Below the pieces are notes generated by a model that saw nothing but the letters and a program-made list of their open reading frames with translations, did not search any database and had not been told where the DNA came from. This document shows, piece after piece, positions 5,692 to 13,381 of a DNA stretch of 16,068 nucleotides. The stretch's first letter is position 1. Each line of letters opens with the position of its first letter. This stretch comes from JBOGEB01 sp050743125 (GTDB lineage Bacteria > Actinomycetota > Nitriliruptoria > Euzebyales > Egibacteraceae): the NCBI GenBank assembly GCA_050743125.1, contig JBOGEB010000089.1, forward strand, positions 1 through 16,068, written 5' to 3'. The translations under genes were made by a program, and so were the position numbers.

Positions 5692-7598
5692 CGCACCCGG
5701 CTCCCGACGCGCTTGGGCTGCTCGTGGATCTCGTCCTCCACGGTTTTGGAGATCGGCGTGACCGACGCACGACCGCGCAGCTGGCCGCGCTGGTCGGACC
5801 GCAGGGCGCCGCGGACCGCCTCGAACGCCTCCTCGCCGGTGAGGGACTCGCGCTCGACGAGCAGCTCGGCCAGCGCGTCGAGGCCGGCGCGCAGCTCCCT
5901 GAACCGTTCGATCGTCACCTCGAGCGCCTCGGTCAGGATGCGGCGGACCTCCGCGTCGATGATCTCGGCGGTCGCGTCAGAGTACTCATGGCCACGAGCG
6001 AGCTCCTCGCCCAGGAACACCGGGCGGTCTTCGCCGTAGCCGACCGGGCCCAGGGCGTCGCTCATCCCGAACTCCCGCACGATCGCGCGCGCGAGCCGGG
6101 TGGCCTGGACCAGGTCGTGCTGGCCGCCGGTGGTCGGCTGGCCGAGGACGACCACCTCGGCCGCCCGGCCACCGAGCAGCACCGTGAGCTTCGCGTCGAG
6201 GAAACTCCGCTTGTAGATGTGGCGCTCGTCGATCGGCAGCTGGGTCGTGACGCCCAGCGCCATGCCGATCGGCAGCACCGTGACCTTGTAGACCGGATCG
6301 GCCTCCTCCTCGAGGAAGGCGGCGAGGGCGTGCCCACCCTCGTGGTAGGCGACGGCGCGCTTCTCCTCCTCGTCGAGGCGCAGGCTGGACCGCTCCCGAC
6401 CGATCGTCTGCCGCTCACGGGACTGCTCGAGGTCCCGCATCCGGACGACGTCCGAGCCGGACCGCACGGCGATGAGCGCGGCCTCGTTGATGAGGCTTTT
6501 GAGGTCCGCGCCGCTCATGCCGGGCGTCCCGCGGGCGAGGACCGACAGGTCGACGTCCGGGCCGATCGGCTTGCCGCGCGCGTGGACCTGGAGGATCGCT
6601 TCCCGCTCCTCCAGCGTCGGGAGCGGGACGACGATCTCGCGGTCGAAGCGGCCCGGACGGCGGAGCGCCTCGTCGAGCACGTCCGGGCGGTTGGTGGCGG
6701 CCATCAGCACGACGCCCGTCGAGGCCTCGAACCCGTCGATCTCGCCGAGCAGCTGGTTGAGGGTCTGCTCACGCTCGTCGTGGCCGCCGCCCAGGCCGGC
6801 GCCGCGCTTGCGGCCGATCGAGTCGAGCTCGTCGATGAAGACGATGCACGGCGCGTTGGCGCGCGCGGTCTTGAACAGGTCCCGGACCCGGCTCGCGCCG
6901 ACGCCGACGAACATCTCCATGAAGTCGGAGCCGGTCACGGAGATGAACGGCACCCCGGCCTCGCCGGCGACCGCGCGCGCGAGCAGGGTCTTGCCCGTGC
7001 CCGGCGGGCCGACGAGGAGCATGCCCTTCGGCACGTCAGCGCCAGCCTTGCGGAACCGGTCCGGCTCGCGGAGGAACGCCACGACCTCCTGGACCTCCTC
7101 CTTCACCTCGTGATACCCGGCGATGTCGGAGAACCGAGTCGTCGGCTCGTGCGGCTTGTGGAGTCGCGCTGTGGACTTGCCGAACTGCGTCAGCGGCCCG
7201 ACCTGCCCGCGGGCCTGGCGGTTCATCCAATAGATGAGCAGCCCGAAGAACGCGAGCGGGAACAGCAGCGGCGCGAGCAACCCCCAGAAGCCGCCGGTGT
7301 CCGGTTTCGCGGCGACCCGCACGTCGTGGGCCTCGAGGAACGCCTGGACCTGGCCCTGGCCGACGACGATGTCGTTCGGCAGGTACGAGGTGAGCTGTCC
7401 TCCGTCCCTGAACTCGCCCGAGATCGACTGGCCGGTGAACGTCACCGACTTGACCCGGCCTTCCTGGACGGCGGTCTTGAAGTCGGTGTAGGTCAACTGC
7501 TGCCGACCGCCGAGATCGCTCAGACCGGTGAACAGCCAAAACACGAGTACTAAGAACAGCACGAACACCAGCACTCGCGCCCGCTGGTTGCGATCCAC
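5688..7598 (-). CDS. ftsH: FtsH ATP-dependent membrane zinc metalloprotease
   Basis: FtsH is a membrane-anchored AAA+ protease that extracts and degrades membrane and soluble proteins as a hexamer. From GTG 7598 the product has 636 residues. Membrane segment 1 spans about 8-26, an external domain 30-103, and membrane segment 2 about 104-126. Walker A is GPPGTGKT (197-204) and Walker B is CIVFIDELD (251-259). The second region of homology ATNRPDVLDEALRRPGRFDR lies at 301-320. The zinc site is HEGGH (419-423), with Asp495 in GGQHDLVQAT as third ligand. The start is supported by AAGGGG 10 nt upstream, and the open frame continues to 7973 without family similarity. The gene is divergent from nadB across about 217 bp and leads into npdG. 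The usual hpt and folE neighbours are absent, so it may be a second FtsH copy. Confidence 0.95.
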   Translation of the reverse strand: MDRNQRARVLVFVLFLVLVFWLFTGLSDLGGRQQLTYTDFKTAVQEGRVKSVTFTGQSISGEFRDGGQLTSYLPNDIVVGQGQVQAFLEAHDVRVAAKPDTGGFWGLLAPLLFPLAFFGLLIYWMNRQARGQVGPLTQFGKSTARLHKPHEPTTRFSDIAGYHEVKEEVQEVVAFLREPDRFRKAGADVPKGMLLVGPPGTGKTLLARAVAGEAGVPFISVTGSDFMEMFVGVGASRVRDLFKTARANAPCIVFIDELDSIGRKRGAGLGGGHDEREQTLNQLLGEIDGFEASTGVVLMAATNRPDVLDEALRRPGRFDREIVVPLPTLEEREAILQVHARGKPIGPDVDLSVLARGTPGMSGADLKSLINEAALIAVRSGSDVVRMRDLEQSRERQTIGRERSSLRLDEEEKRAVAYHEGGHALAAFLEEEADPVYKVTVLPIGMALGVTTQLPIDERHIYKRSFLDAKLTVLLGGRAAEVVVLGQPTTGGQHDLVQATRLARAIVREFGMSDALGPVGYGEDRPVFLGEELARGHEYSDATAEIIDAEVRRILTEALEVTIERFRELRAGLDALAELLVERESLTGEEAFEAVRGALRSDQRGQLRGRASVTPISKTVEDEIHEQPKRVGSRVR

Positions 7599-7815
7599 TC
7601 GCTCTTGTCCCCTTTGCTCCGGTTCCGGCGCCCGGTTCGGACGCCGTGACCACCCCAACCGTACCCCTCGGGCGGGCATGACCACTGGTTTCGACATCCA
7701 TACCAGGAGGGAAGCGCCTCTCCTTGCCGGCGGGCGCTGCTCCCCCGCCTCGGGCACCACCTCGCGGCTCATGGTGGCGCTGCCCTCGTTGCGCTGCTTC
7801 CCCGCTCCCGCGACG

Positions 7816-9429
7816 ATGACCTCCGTGACCACGCAGCAGGTGCTCGAGTTCGACGTGGTCGTGATCGGCGCGGGGATCGCCGGGCTTGTGGCCGCGTTGG
7901 ACCTGCTCGACCTCGCGCCAGAGGTGCGGATCGCGGTCATCGACAAGGGCGCGATCGGCTCGGCGGGGTCCACGCCGCTCGCTCAGGGGGGGATGGCCGT
8001 GGCGGTCGGGCCGGACGACTCGCCTGCGCTGCACGCCGCCGACACGATCCGCGTCGGGGACGGGCTCTGCGACCGGAGGGCGGTGGCCGTGGCCACGCGC
8101 GAGGGGCCCGCGCGCGTCGATGACCTGATCTCGCGGGGCGTGCGCTTCGACCGGACGGCCTCGGGTGCGCTCCACCTCGCCCGCGAGGGCGGGCAGTCGG
8201 TCCCTCGGTCGGTACACCGGGCGGACGCGACCGGGGCTGAGATCTTCCGCGGCTTGCGCCACGCCGCGTCGAGCCCCCTCACGCGGCTGCAGGGGCTCGC
8301 GTGCGGGCTGGCCCTTGCCCGGGACCCGGACGCACGCGTCGTGGGCGTGTGGGCGTTGCTCGACGAGGTCGCGCCCACACCGGCCGCCGGTGGGCAGAGG
8401 GCCGGGCTGGTGCTCGTTCTCGGCCGAGCGGTGCTGCTGGCGTCCGGGGGCTGCGGTGGGCTCTATGCGTCCACGACGAACCGGGACGGGGCGACCGCGG
8501 ACGGCGTCGCGCTCGCCTACGCGGCGGGGGCGGCGCTCGCCGACCTGGAGTTCGTGCAGTTCCATCCAACCGGTCTCAAAACCCGGGATCCCAGCGGCTC
8601 GTGGCGGTTTCTGCTGACCGAGGCGCTGCGCGGGGCGGGCGCGACGCTGATCGACGCGACCGGGCGGCGGTTCATGCCCGGTCTGCATCCCGACGCCGAG
8701 CTGGCGCCCCGGCACGTCGTGACCAAGGCGATCCTCGACCAGCCCGGCGGGGTATGGCTCGACGCCACATGCCTGGGCGCCGAGCGGCTCGCCGAGGAGT
8801 TCCCCACCGTCCTCGCCGGCGCGCGCCGCCACGGCTACGACCTGGCAACCGCGCCGGTGCCGGTGGAGCCGTGCGAGCACTACATGATCGGTGGGATCGC
8901 CACGGATCTGCGCGGTCGCACCAGCGTCCCGGGTCTCTGGGCGGCTGGTGAGGTCGCCTGCACCGGAATCCACGGCGCGAACCGGATGGCGGGGAACTCC
9001 CTGCTGCAGGCGTGTGTGTTCGCCCACCGCGCCGCGCGGTCGATCCGGGCGGTGATCGACCGCGAGCGGCACGCAGCGGCGGACCCGCCCCCGCCAGCGT
9101 TCGCCGGCCGTGACCCCGGTGTGGACGTCGAGGCGGCCCGCGTCGGGCTGCGCGCCGCGATGTCGGCGGGCGCCGGCCCGATCCGCAGCGCGGCCTCGCT
9201 CGAGCGCGCGGCGAAGACGCTCGCCGCCGCCGCTGCCACGCTCGGACCCGTCCCGGCTGCCACCCGCGCGCACATCGAGGTGGCGAACCTCGTCACGGTC
9301 GGTCAGCTCATCGTCCGCAGCGCCCGGCTGCGGGAGGAGTCCCGTGGAGCGCACTGGCGCGACGACACCCCCACCCGCGCTCCGGAGTGGGCCGGCGCGA
9401 GATTGTGGGTCAAACAGCCCACTCAGTGA
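7816..9429 (+). CDS. nadB: L-aspartate oxidase
   Basis: NadB is an FAD enzyme that oxidises L-aspartate to iminoaspartate, the first step of de novo NAD synthesis; quinolinate synthase NadA then uses the product. From ATG 7816 the protein has 537 residues, normal for the family. The FAD dinucleotide motif GAGIAG lies at 18-23. It is followed by STPLAQGGMA, REGGQSVPRSVHRADATG, LEFVQFHPTG, LTEALRGAGA and ELAPRHVV with its Arg. HYMIGGI, GLWAAGEVACTGIHGANRMA and GNSLLQ complete the active-site region. ATG 7771 and GTG 7825 are in-frame alternatives, and no start has a good Shine-Dalgarno sequence, so the message may be leaderless. The usual neighbours nadA and nadC are absent. Later genes on this strand appear to have their own promoter. 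Confidence 0.94.
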   Translation: MTSVTTQQVLEFDVVVIGAGIAGLVAALDLLDLAPEVRIAVIDKGAIGSAGSTPLAQGGMAVAVGPDDSPALHAADTIRVGDGLCDRRAVAVATREGPARVDDLISRGVRFDRTASGALHLAREGGQSVPRSVHRADATGAEIFRGLRHAASSPLTRLQGLACGLALARDPDARVVGVWALLDEVAPTPAAGGQRAGLVLVLGRAVLLASGGCGGLYASTTNRDGATADGVALAYAAGAALADLEFVQFHPTGLKTRDPSGSWRFLLTEALRGAGATLIDATGRRFMPGLHPDAELAPRHVVTKAILDQPGGVWLDATCLGAERLAEEFPTVLAGARRHGYDLATAPVPVEPCEHYMIGGIATDLRGRTSVPGLWAAGEVACTGIHGANRMAGNSLLQACVFAHRAARSIRAVIDRERHAAADPPPPAFAGRDPGVDVEAARVGLRAAMSAGAGPIRSAASLERAAKTLAAAAATLGPVPAATRAHIEVANLVTVGQLIVRSARLREESRGAHWRDDTPTRAPEWAGARLWVKQPTQ

Positions 9430-9547
9430 GCTCACCGGCGCCCGCGACGAACCTTGCGTGTTCCGGGCCGGTGAGGGAGCTGGGTCCCGCCGGTATGCCG
9501 CCGGGACCCTGCACACAAGGGGTATAGCGACCGATTGGCAAGGGATG

Positions 9548-9576
9548 CTGACCCTGGGGAGTAGTTCGAATAGGCT
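9548..9576 (+). promoter_or_regulatory. Probable housekeeping-type promoter for the sigma-like fusion gene
   Basis: CTGACC (9548-9553) and TAGGCT (9571-9576) are separated by exactly 17 nt. They match the actinobacterial consensus -35 TTGACN and -10 TANNNT. Transcription would begin near 9583, leaving a leader of about 30 nt before the GTG at 9613. It lies in the 183-bp gap after nadB. Confidence 0.6.
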
Positions 9577-9612
9577 AGGTCGACTGCACCGAGTGAGTAG
9601 TGGGGGGTCCCC

Positions 9613-10977
9613 GTGCTGCCGACCGAACTGGAAGACCATCGCCGCAGCGCTGAATCCACGCTTCTGGACGCGCTGCGTGCCCGCGACCCCCTCGCTCTCG
9701 CGGAGGTCTACCACCGCACCGTCCCGGCTGCCCACGCCTGCGCTCGCCGGCTCCTCTCGTCGCCGGCGCAGATCGAGGCGTTGTTGCGGACCGTCTATCT
9801 GGAGCTGTGGGAGGATCCGCCGAAGGACGTGCCGCTGGAGAGCTGGGTGCGGGGGCGGTGCTTCGCCCTCGCGACCGACGACCTCCGCGCCCGCCGCGCC
9901 GCGCCCGCCTCACCGTCCGCAGCGACGCTGCTGCCCGACCTGCCTGCGCCCGAGGTCCGCTACGTCGATGCGGTGGAGCGCTGCTTGAGTGAGCTGGGCG
10001 AGCGTGAGCGAACGGTCCTGCTGCTCGCCCATGACTGCGGTGTCGACACGGGGACGCAGGGCGGCGACGCCGCCGAGGCCCTTGACTGGGCGCTGCTCGC
10101 GCTGGCCGGGCCGGAGGCGTCGAGCGCACACGGGGCGGCGTTGGGTGCCGACCCGTGTCCAGACGGGCTGTGGATGGGCGACTGGGTGCTCGGGCTCGTG
10201 GACCCGACGATCGCTCAGGAGTTCGAGGCGCTCGTGGCTTCGCGGCCCGGCTGCGCGGCCCGCGCGCGGGCGTTGCGGCGGGGTCGTCGGCGGCTGGAGG
10301 GCCTCCCGCCGACCTCAGACATCGGGCAGCGCATCCTCGTCACGGTCGTGTCAGGCATGGAGGGGCCGGCGCTTGCGGTTGGGGCGCCCGAGCCGCTGAG
10401 TGACGAGGACCACGCGCCTTGGCTTCCCCCACATGCCCCGACCAGGCCCGTGGACGACTCCGGCGACGTCTCGACCGACGAGCTGGCGCAAGAGTGTCTG
10501 CTGGATGAGCGCGCCGACGAGGTGGACGGGCGCGCCGGAGGACCCCAAGATCATCGGGGGCGTCCCCAGGGTCCCCTCTGGGGTTCCGAGCCCCCGCACA
10601 AGGCGCCCGACGTGACGATCACCGAGCCGGCCACCTCCGTGTCGGTCTCGGTCTCGATGCCGGACTCAGTCGCCGACGACACGGGCGGCGTCCGGGTCAG
10701 GCGGCCGAACCCGTATGCGGAGCTCGTCGACCTGGACGCCTACGAGGAGGAGGAGGACTTCGCGCTGCCGAACCCGGACCGCGTTGGCCCGACCGTGCCG
10801 ATGGCCGTGGAGCCCGAGACCGACGAGGACGAGTTTGAGTCCTTCTATCCGGAGTCCGAGTTCCTCACGCGCCCGACGACGGGCCAGCGTGTGCTGGTCG
10901 TCCTCGGCTACGCGCTGCCGATCCTGTTGGGGGCCGGCGTCGGGCTGTGGCTTGCGGAGTTGCTGTTCACCCGATAG
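9613..10977 (+). CDS. Sigma-factor-like / anti-sigma-like fusion protein with C-terminal membrane anchor
   Basis: The 454-residue product has four parts. Residues 16-95 resemble region 2 of ECF sigma factors (ALRARDPLALAEVYHRTV, then YLELWEDPP and RGRCFALATDDLRARRA). Residues 119-166 begin like region 4 (CLSELGERERTVLLLAHD), but the recognition helix is replaced by an Ala/Asp-rich stretch. Residues 187-233 (WVLGLVDPTIAQEFEALVAS) resemble the N-terminal helical domain of RskA-like anti-sigma factors, without a Cys/His zinc set. A long acidic, low-complexity linker (about 255-420) leads to one membrane helix (426-451, VLVVLGYALPILLGAGVGLWLA) and a three-residue tail, so the bulk should face the cytoplasm. 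GTG 9613 has a G6 run 5 nt upstream. Its stop overlaps the convergent IclR-type gene by 11 nt. The domain reading is by eye; the function is unknown. Confidence 0.8.
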   Translation: MLPTELEDHRRSAESTLLDALRARDPLALAEVYHRTVPAAHACARRLLSSPAQIEALLRTVYLELWEDPPKDVPLESWVRGRCFALATDDLRARRAAPASPSAATLLPDLPAPEVRYVDAVERCLSELGERERTVLLLAHDCGVDTGTQGGDAAEALDWALLALAGPEASSAHGAALGADPCPDGLWMGDWVLGLVDPTIAQEFEALVASRPGCAARARALRRGRRRLEGLPPTSDIGQRILVTVVSGMEGPALAVGAPEPLSDEDHAPWLPPHAPTRPVDDSGDVSTDELAQECLLDERADEVDGRAGGPQDHRGRPQGPLWGSEPPHKAPDVTITEPATSVSVSVSMPDSVADDTGGVRVRRPNPYAELVDLDAYEEEEDFALPNPDRVGPTVPMAVEPETDEDEFESFYPESEFLTRPTTGQRVLVVLGYALPILLGAGVGLWLAELLFTR

Positions 10978-11740
10978 CACGGCTGCGAAGCTCGGTCGAT
11001 GCGCCGGTGAAGCCCAGCCGGCGCGACACCTCGAGCGCGATTGCCCGCACTCTGGGGCCGACAGCGGCGGGGTCGGGGAGCCGTGGGGACGGGGCGACGA
11101 TGCCCATGCTCGCGATCGGCCGTCCTCCACGATCGAGGATGGGTGAAGCGACACCCGAGGCGCCGCGCTCCAGCTCGTCCGCGGAGATCGCGAATCCCCT
11201 CGCCCGGCTGGCCTCCAGCTCTATGGCGAGTGATCCGCTGCGCTCGCTCAGTGGGCTGCGTTCGCTGTGCCCGTGATCGAGGAACGCGAGCAGTGCCCGG
11301 CCATGGGCGCCGATCGCCAGCGGGTGGCGGAACCCGACGTGGTAGCCGACACGCACGAACAGGCCTGGTGGCTCGATGCGGTCGACGACGACCACGTCCT
11401 GTCGATCACGCACGGCCAGGCATACCGCTTCGCGGACATGCTCCATGAGCGCCCGCATCCCGGGCAGCGCGAGGCGTCTCACCTCGAGCGCGCGGCTGGC
11501 GCGCGCTCCGAGTTCGACGAGTGCGACACCTAAGTGGTAGCGGCGCGTCTCGCCGTCCCGTACGACGAAGCCGTACTCGGTCAACGTCTCGAGCAGCCGG
11601 TAAAGAACAGCGCGGTCCAGCGCGGTTGCAACGGACAACTCCGCCACGGTGCACCCGTCTGCTGCCGAGCCCAGCGACTGTAAGACAGCCAAACCCCGTC
11701 CAAGAGTTCTCGAACCGTTCCCATCCGTCACTGTCAGCAC
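10967..11740 (-). CDS. IclR-family transcriptional regulator
   Basis: The protein of about 257 residues has an N-terminal winged helix-turn-helix: RTLGRGLAVLQSL, then TVAELSVATALDRAVLYRLL and YGFVVRDGETRRYHLG. An IclR effector-binding domain follows, with AVRDRQDVVVVDRIE, LAIGAHGRALLAFL, LERGASGVASPILDRGGRP and ASMGIVAPSPRL. Such regulators sense small metabolites and usually control a neighbouring gene or themselves. I chose GTG 11740, with GGAGG 4 nt before it; GTG 11731 is the alternative with a 13-nt gap. The longer open frame to 11941 would run into the clpP gene and has no family similarity. It is divergent from clpP, so clpP and its own promoter are candidate targets. The 3' end overlaps the sigma-like gene by 11 nt. 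Confidence 0.9.
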   Translation of the reverse strand: MLTVTDGNGSRTLGRGLAVLQSLGSAADGCTVAELSVATALDRAVLYRLLETLTEYGFVVRDGETRRYHLGVALVELGARASRALEVRRLALPGMRALMEHVREAVCLAVRDRQDVVVVDRIEPPGLFVRVGYHVGFRHPLAIGAHGRALLAFLDHGHSERSPLSERSGSLAIELEASRARGFAISADELERGASGVASPILDRGGRPIASMGIVAPSPRLPDPAAVGPRVRAIALEVSRRLGFTGASTELRSRAIG

Positions 11741-11765
11741 AGGGCCTCCAACTCGGGGCGGGAGT

Positions 11766-11780
11766 ATCGGTACCTCCGAT
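11766..11780. promoter_or_regulatory. Candidate IclR-type operator between iclR-like gene and clpP
   Basis: ATCGG-N5-CCGAT is a perfect 5-bp dyad of 15 nt. It is flanked by GGCGG (11757-11761) and CCGCC (11782-11786), which make a wider imperfect dyad. It lies 26 bp upstream of the regulator start and about 128 bp before clpP. A 15-bp dyad near its own gene suits autoregulation, but this is inferred from symmetry and place only. Confidence 0.35.
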
Positions 11781-11907
11781 TCCGCCGGATCCCGCCCGCG
11801 CGGTGCATTCTGGAGTCTTGGCCTCGCGCTCGGGTAAGTCAAGGTCGCGCCGAGTAAGGTCGGGGCCACTGCTAGGCTGGCACCCCCGGATGCCCCAAGG
11901 AGCGCAC

Positions 11908-12489
11908 GTGAGACTAGAGAGCGAAGAGCGCGAGAACCCATTCGCCTCGATGCTGGAGAGCAACGTCTTCAAGCGGTTGTATGACAACCGTGTCCTTTAT
12001 CTGCGCGGGCCGATCGAGGACACGGTCGCGGACACGCTCGTGGCCCAGCTGATGTCTCTGGACGCGGATTCCGACAAGGATGTGACCCTCTATATCAATT
12101 CGCCAGGTGGCCTGGTCAGCGGCCTGTTTGCGATCTACGACGTCATGCAGCTGATGCGGTCGAAGGTGAACACCACCTGTGTCGGGGTCGCCGCCTCGGC
12201 CGCCGCCGTCATTCTCGCTACAGGGACCGGCCTGCGCGCTGCGACCCCGAACGCCCGCATCATGATCCATCAGCCGCTTGGCGGCGCACGCGGTGCGGCA
12301 GCGGACATTCAGATACAAGCGCAACAAATCGCATATCTCCGAAACCGGCTGAATGAGATCTTGGCCGAACGGACAGGAAAGCCGGTCATACAAATTGCTC
12401 AGGATACGGACCGTGATTTCTGGCTATCTGCCCCAGATGCGGTCAAATACGGACTGATCGACGAAGTTCGGACACGGGGCGGGATCTAA
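11908..12489 (+). CDS. clpP: ClpP-family serine protease subunit
   Basis: ClpP forms a barrel-shaped peptidase that degrades proteins delivered by Clp ATPases. From GTG 11908, with AAGGAG 5 nt upstream, the product has 193 residues. The catalytic triad is Ser97 (CVGVAASAAAVILATG), His121 (MIHQPLGG) and Asp170 (DTDRDFWLSAPDAVKYGLID). YINSPGG is also present. The residue after the catalytic Ser is Ala rather than the usual Met. No second clpP, tig or clpX lies beside it, unlike the main actinobacterial clpP1P2 operon, so this may be an extra paralogue. Its 3' half uses noticeably more A/T-ending codons than the neighbouring genes, a possible sign of transfer. It is divergent from the IclR-type gene. 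TAGGCT at 11873-11878 could be a -10, though no good -35 is seen. Confidence 0.93.
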   Translation: MRLESEERENPFASMLESNVFKRLYDNRVLYLRGPIEDTVADTLVAQLMSLDADSDKDVTLYINSPGGLVSGLFAIYDVMQLMRSKVNTTCVGVAASAAAVILATGTGLRAATPNARIMIHQPLGGARGAAADIQIQAQQIAYLRNRLNEILAERTGKPVIQIAQDTDRDFWLSAPDAVKYGLIDEVRTRGGI

Positions 12490-12593
12490 CCGCAGCCTGC
12501 CTGCTTTGCCTGAACTGTGCAGGATTGGGCTGATAATCGGGGGAACTCGGAGTTCGGGTTACTCAAGCACCAAGCCAGGCCGCGGCGGAGCCG

Positions 12594-12672
12594 TCAGCCA
12601 GATCCAGCGACGATCCGGTGGTTGCCGGTGTCGGCGACGAACACCGTCGCCGTCGACCGTGATCCCGCCCGG
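12594..12672 (-). pseudogene. NHL-repeat fragment, frameshifted
   Basis: One frame reads FPGGITVDGDG and the next frame continues VFVADTGNHRIVAGSG before a TGA at 12594-12596. Joined, these give the NHL-repeat consensus (PxGIxVDxDGxVYVADTGNHRI), a beta-propeller blade unit. The join needs a change of one skipped or two missing bases near 12645. Only one blade is present, so no functional propeller is encoded. It directly follows, on the minus strand, the end of the DUF3159-like remnant, which suggests a deletion or recombination junction near 12675-12700. Confidence 0.7.
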
Positions 12673-12675
12673 GAA

Positions 12676-13138
12676 CGCGAGCAGGGCTGGGACCGCGGCT
12701 TTGGCGAGGTAGAGCACCGCCCACGCCCAGGTGACCTCGCTGTAGGCCGGACGCACCCCGTCCTGCCAGTACCAGCCGAGCGGCCAACGGTGGATCATCG
12801 CGCTCGTCAGCGCGATCAGCGGGCGGCGGACGAGGATGCTCGCGACGCAGGCGACGCCCAGCAGCGCGCTCGTGACGATGCCCGGGAGGAAGAGCCCCTC
12901 GGCCTGGCCGGACCAGAGCGCGACCGCCACGCCGACGGGCCACCCCACCCAGCCCGCTGACCGCGTAGACGAGCCGGTCGTGGCGTACGAGACGGACGGC
13001 CACGAGCAGGGCGGACAGGCCCAGCGATCCCGCGGCCGCGGCGGGCAGCCCGAGCCACGCGTGCAGCCCGACGAAGGCGGCCGGCCCCACGACTGAGTCG
13101 ACGATCTTCCGGCCCGCCAGCAGGTCACGAGCCCGGTG
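12676..13138 (-). pseudogene. DUF3159-like integral membrane protein, frameshifted
   Basis: The first part reads RDLLAGRKIVDSVVGPAAF and then hydrophobic helices ending LVYAVSGLGG. The continuation in another frame reads GVAVALWSGQAEGLFLPGIV, then hydrophobic helices, SEVTWAWAVLYLAK and AAVPALL. Together they match the course of DUF3159, an actinobacterial multi-pass membrane family of unknown role, up to its last helices. Removing one base from the C4 run at 12943-12946 (plus strand) rejoins the frames. The frame of the first part has a TGA at 13160-13162 and no good start between it and the domain. The domain is cut short where the NHL fragment begins. Decay or an assembly error are both possible; several frame changes in one stretch favour decay. 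Confidence 0.72.
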
Positions 13139-13358
13139 CTGGAATCTGCGACGTCGGCGTCAGCGTACGTGGAGGCACACGTTCCGCTGCGCGCCGTCGA
13201 GGGGCTGCAGGCCGGATCGGTTGCAGGGCGTGGATCGCAAGGCTCAGATCCTGCGACTCGTACCGGTCGGCGGCGGTAGGGTGGCCGGTGAGCGGCAGTT
13301 CGGACAGATCGTAGATCGGCCAATAGTGGCGGATCGTGTACATCTTGGCAGTTGACAC
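13125..13358 (-). pseudogene. Probable N-terminal remnant of the same broken gene
   Basis: From GTG 13358 an open frame of 77 codons begins MSTAKMYTIRHYWPIYDL. Its first 40-odd codons end mostly in G or C like the coding genes here, but the later part becomes Pro/Arg-rich and loses that bias. Another frame then reads LQPLDGAQRNVCLHV and a third TYADADVADSSTG, each with better codon bias. This suggests several indels in a gene that once ran into the DUF3159-like domain. I do not recognise the N-terminal sequence. If instead it is a real small gene, it is divergent from the small membrane-protein gene, 23 bp away. Confidence 0.35.
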
Positions 13359-13381
13359 GTCCTGAGAAGGGAGCGACGCAG

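Larger units (their letters stand above)
12490..13381. other. Decayed zone between clpP and small membrane-protein gene
   Basis: No intact gene spans these 892 bp. The minus strand holds remnants in three different frames: an open N-terminal piece (13125-13358), a DUF3159-like membrane domain with a frame change (about 12676-13138), and an NHL-repeat fragment (12594-12672). Near the clpP end is the 13-nt palindrome GAACTCGGAGTTC (12543-12555). No transposase remnant is seen. Confidence 0.65.

Noticed and set aside
5724..7553. Open frame of 609 codons on the plus strand opposite ftsH
   Set aside because: The ftsH frame has every conserved motif in place. This one is an antisense shadow with Asp/Glu/Arg/Leu bias and no domain.
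7036..9735. Open frame of 899 codons on the minus strand opposite nadB
   Set aside because: It lies antisense to nadB and the start of ftsH, is Arg/Pro/Gly-rich and matches no family. It is a by-product of very high GC content.
12941..12951. Programmed frameshift in the DUF3159-like gene
   Set aside because: There are several further frame changes upstream and downstream and no clear slippery-site architecture, so decay is simpler.
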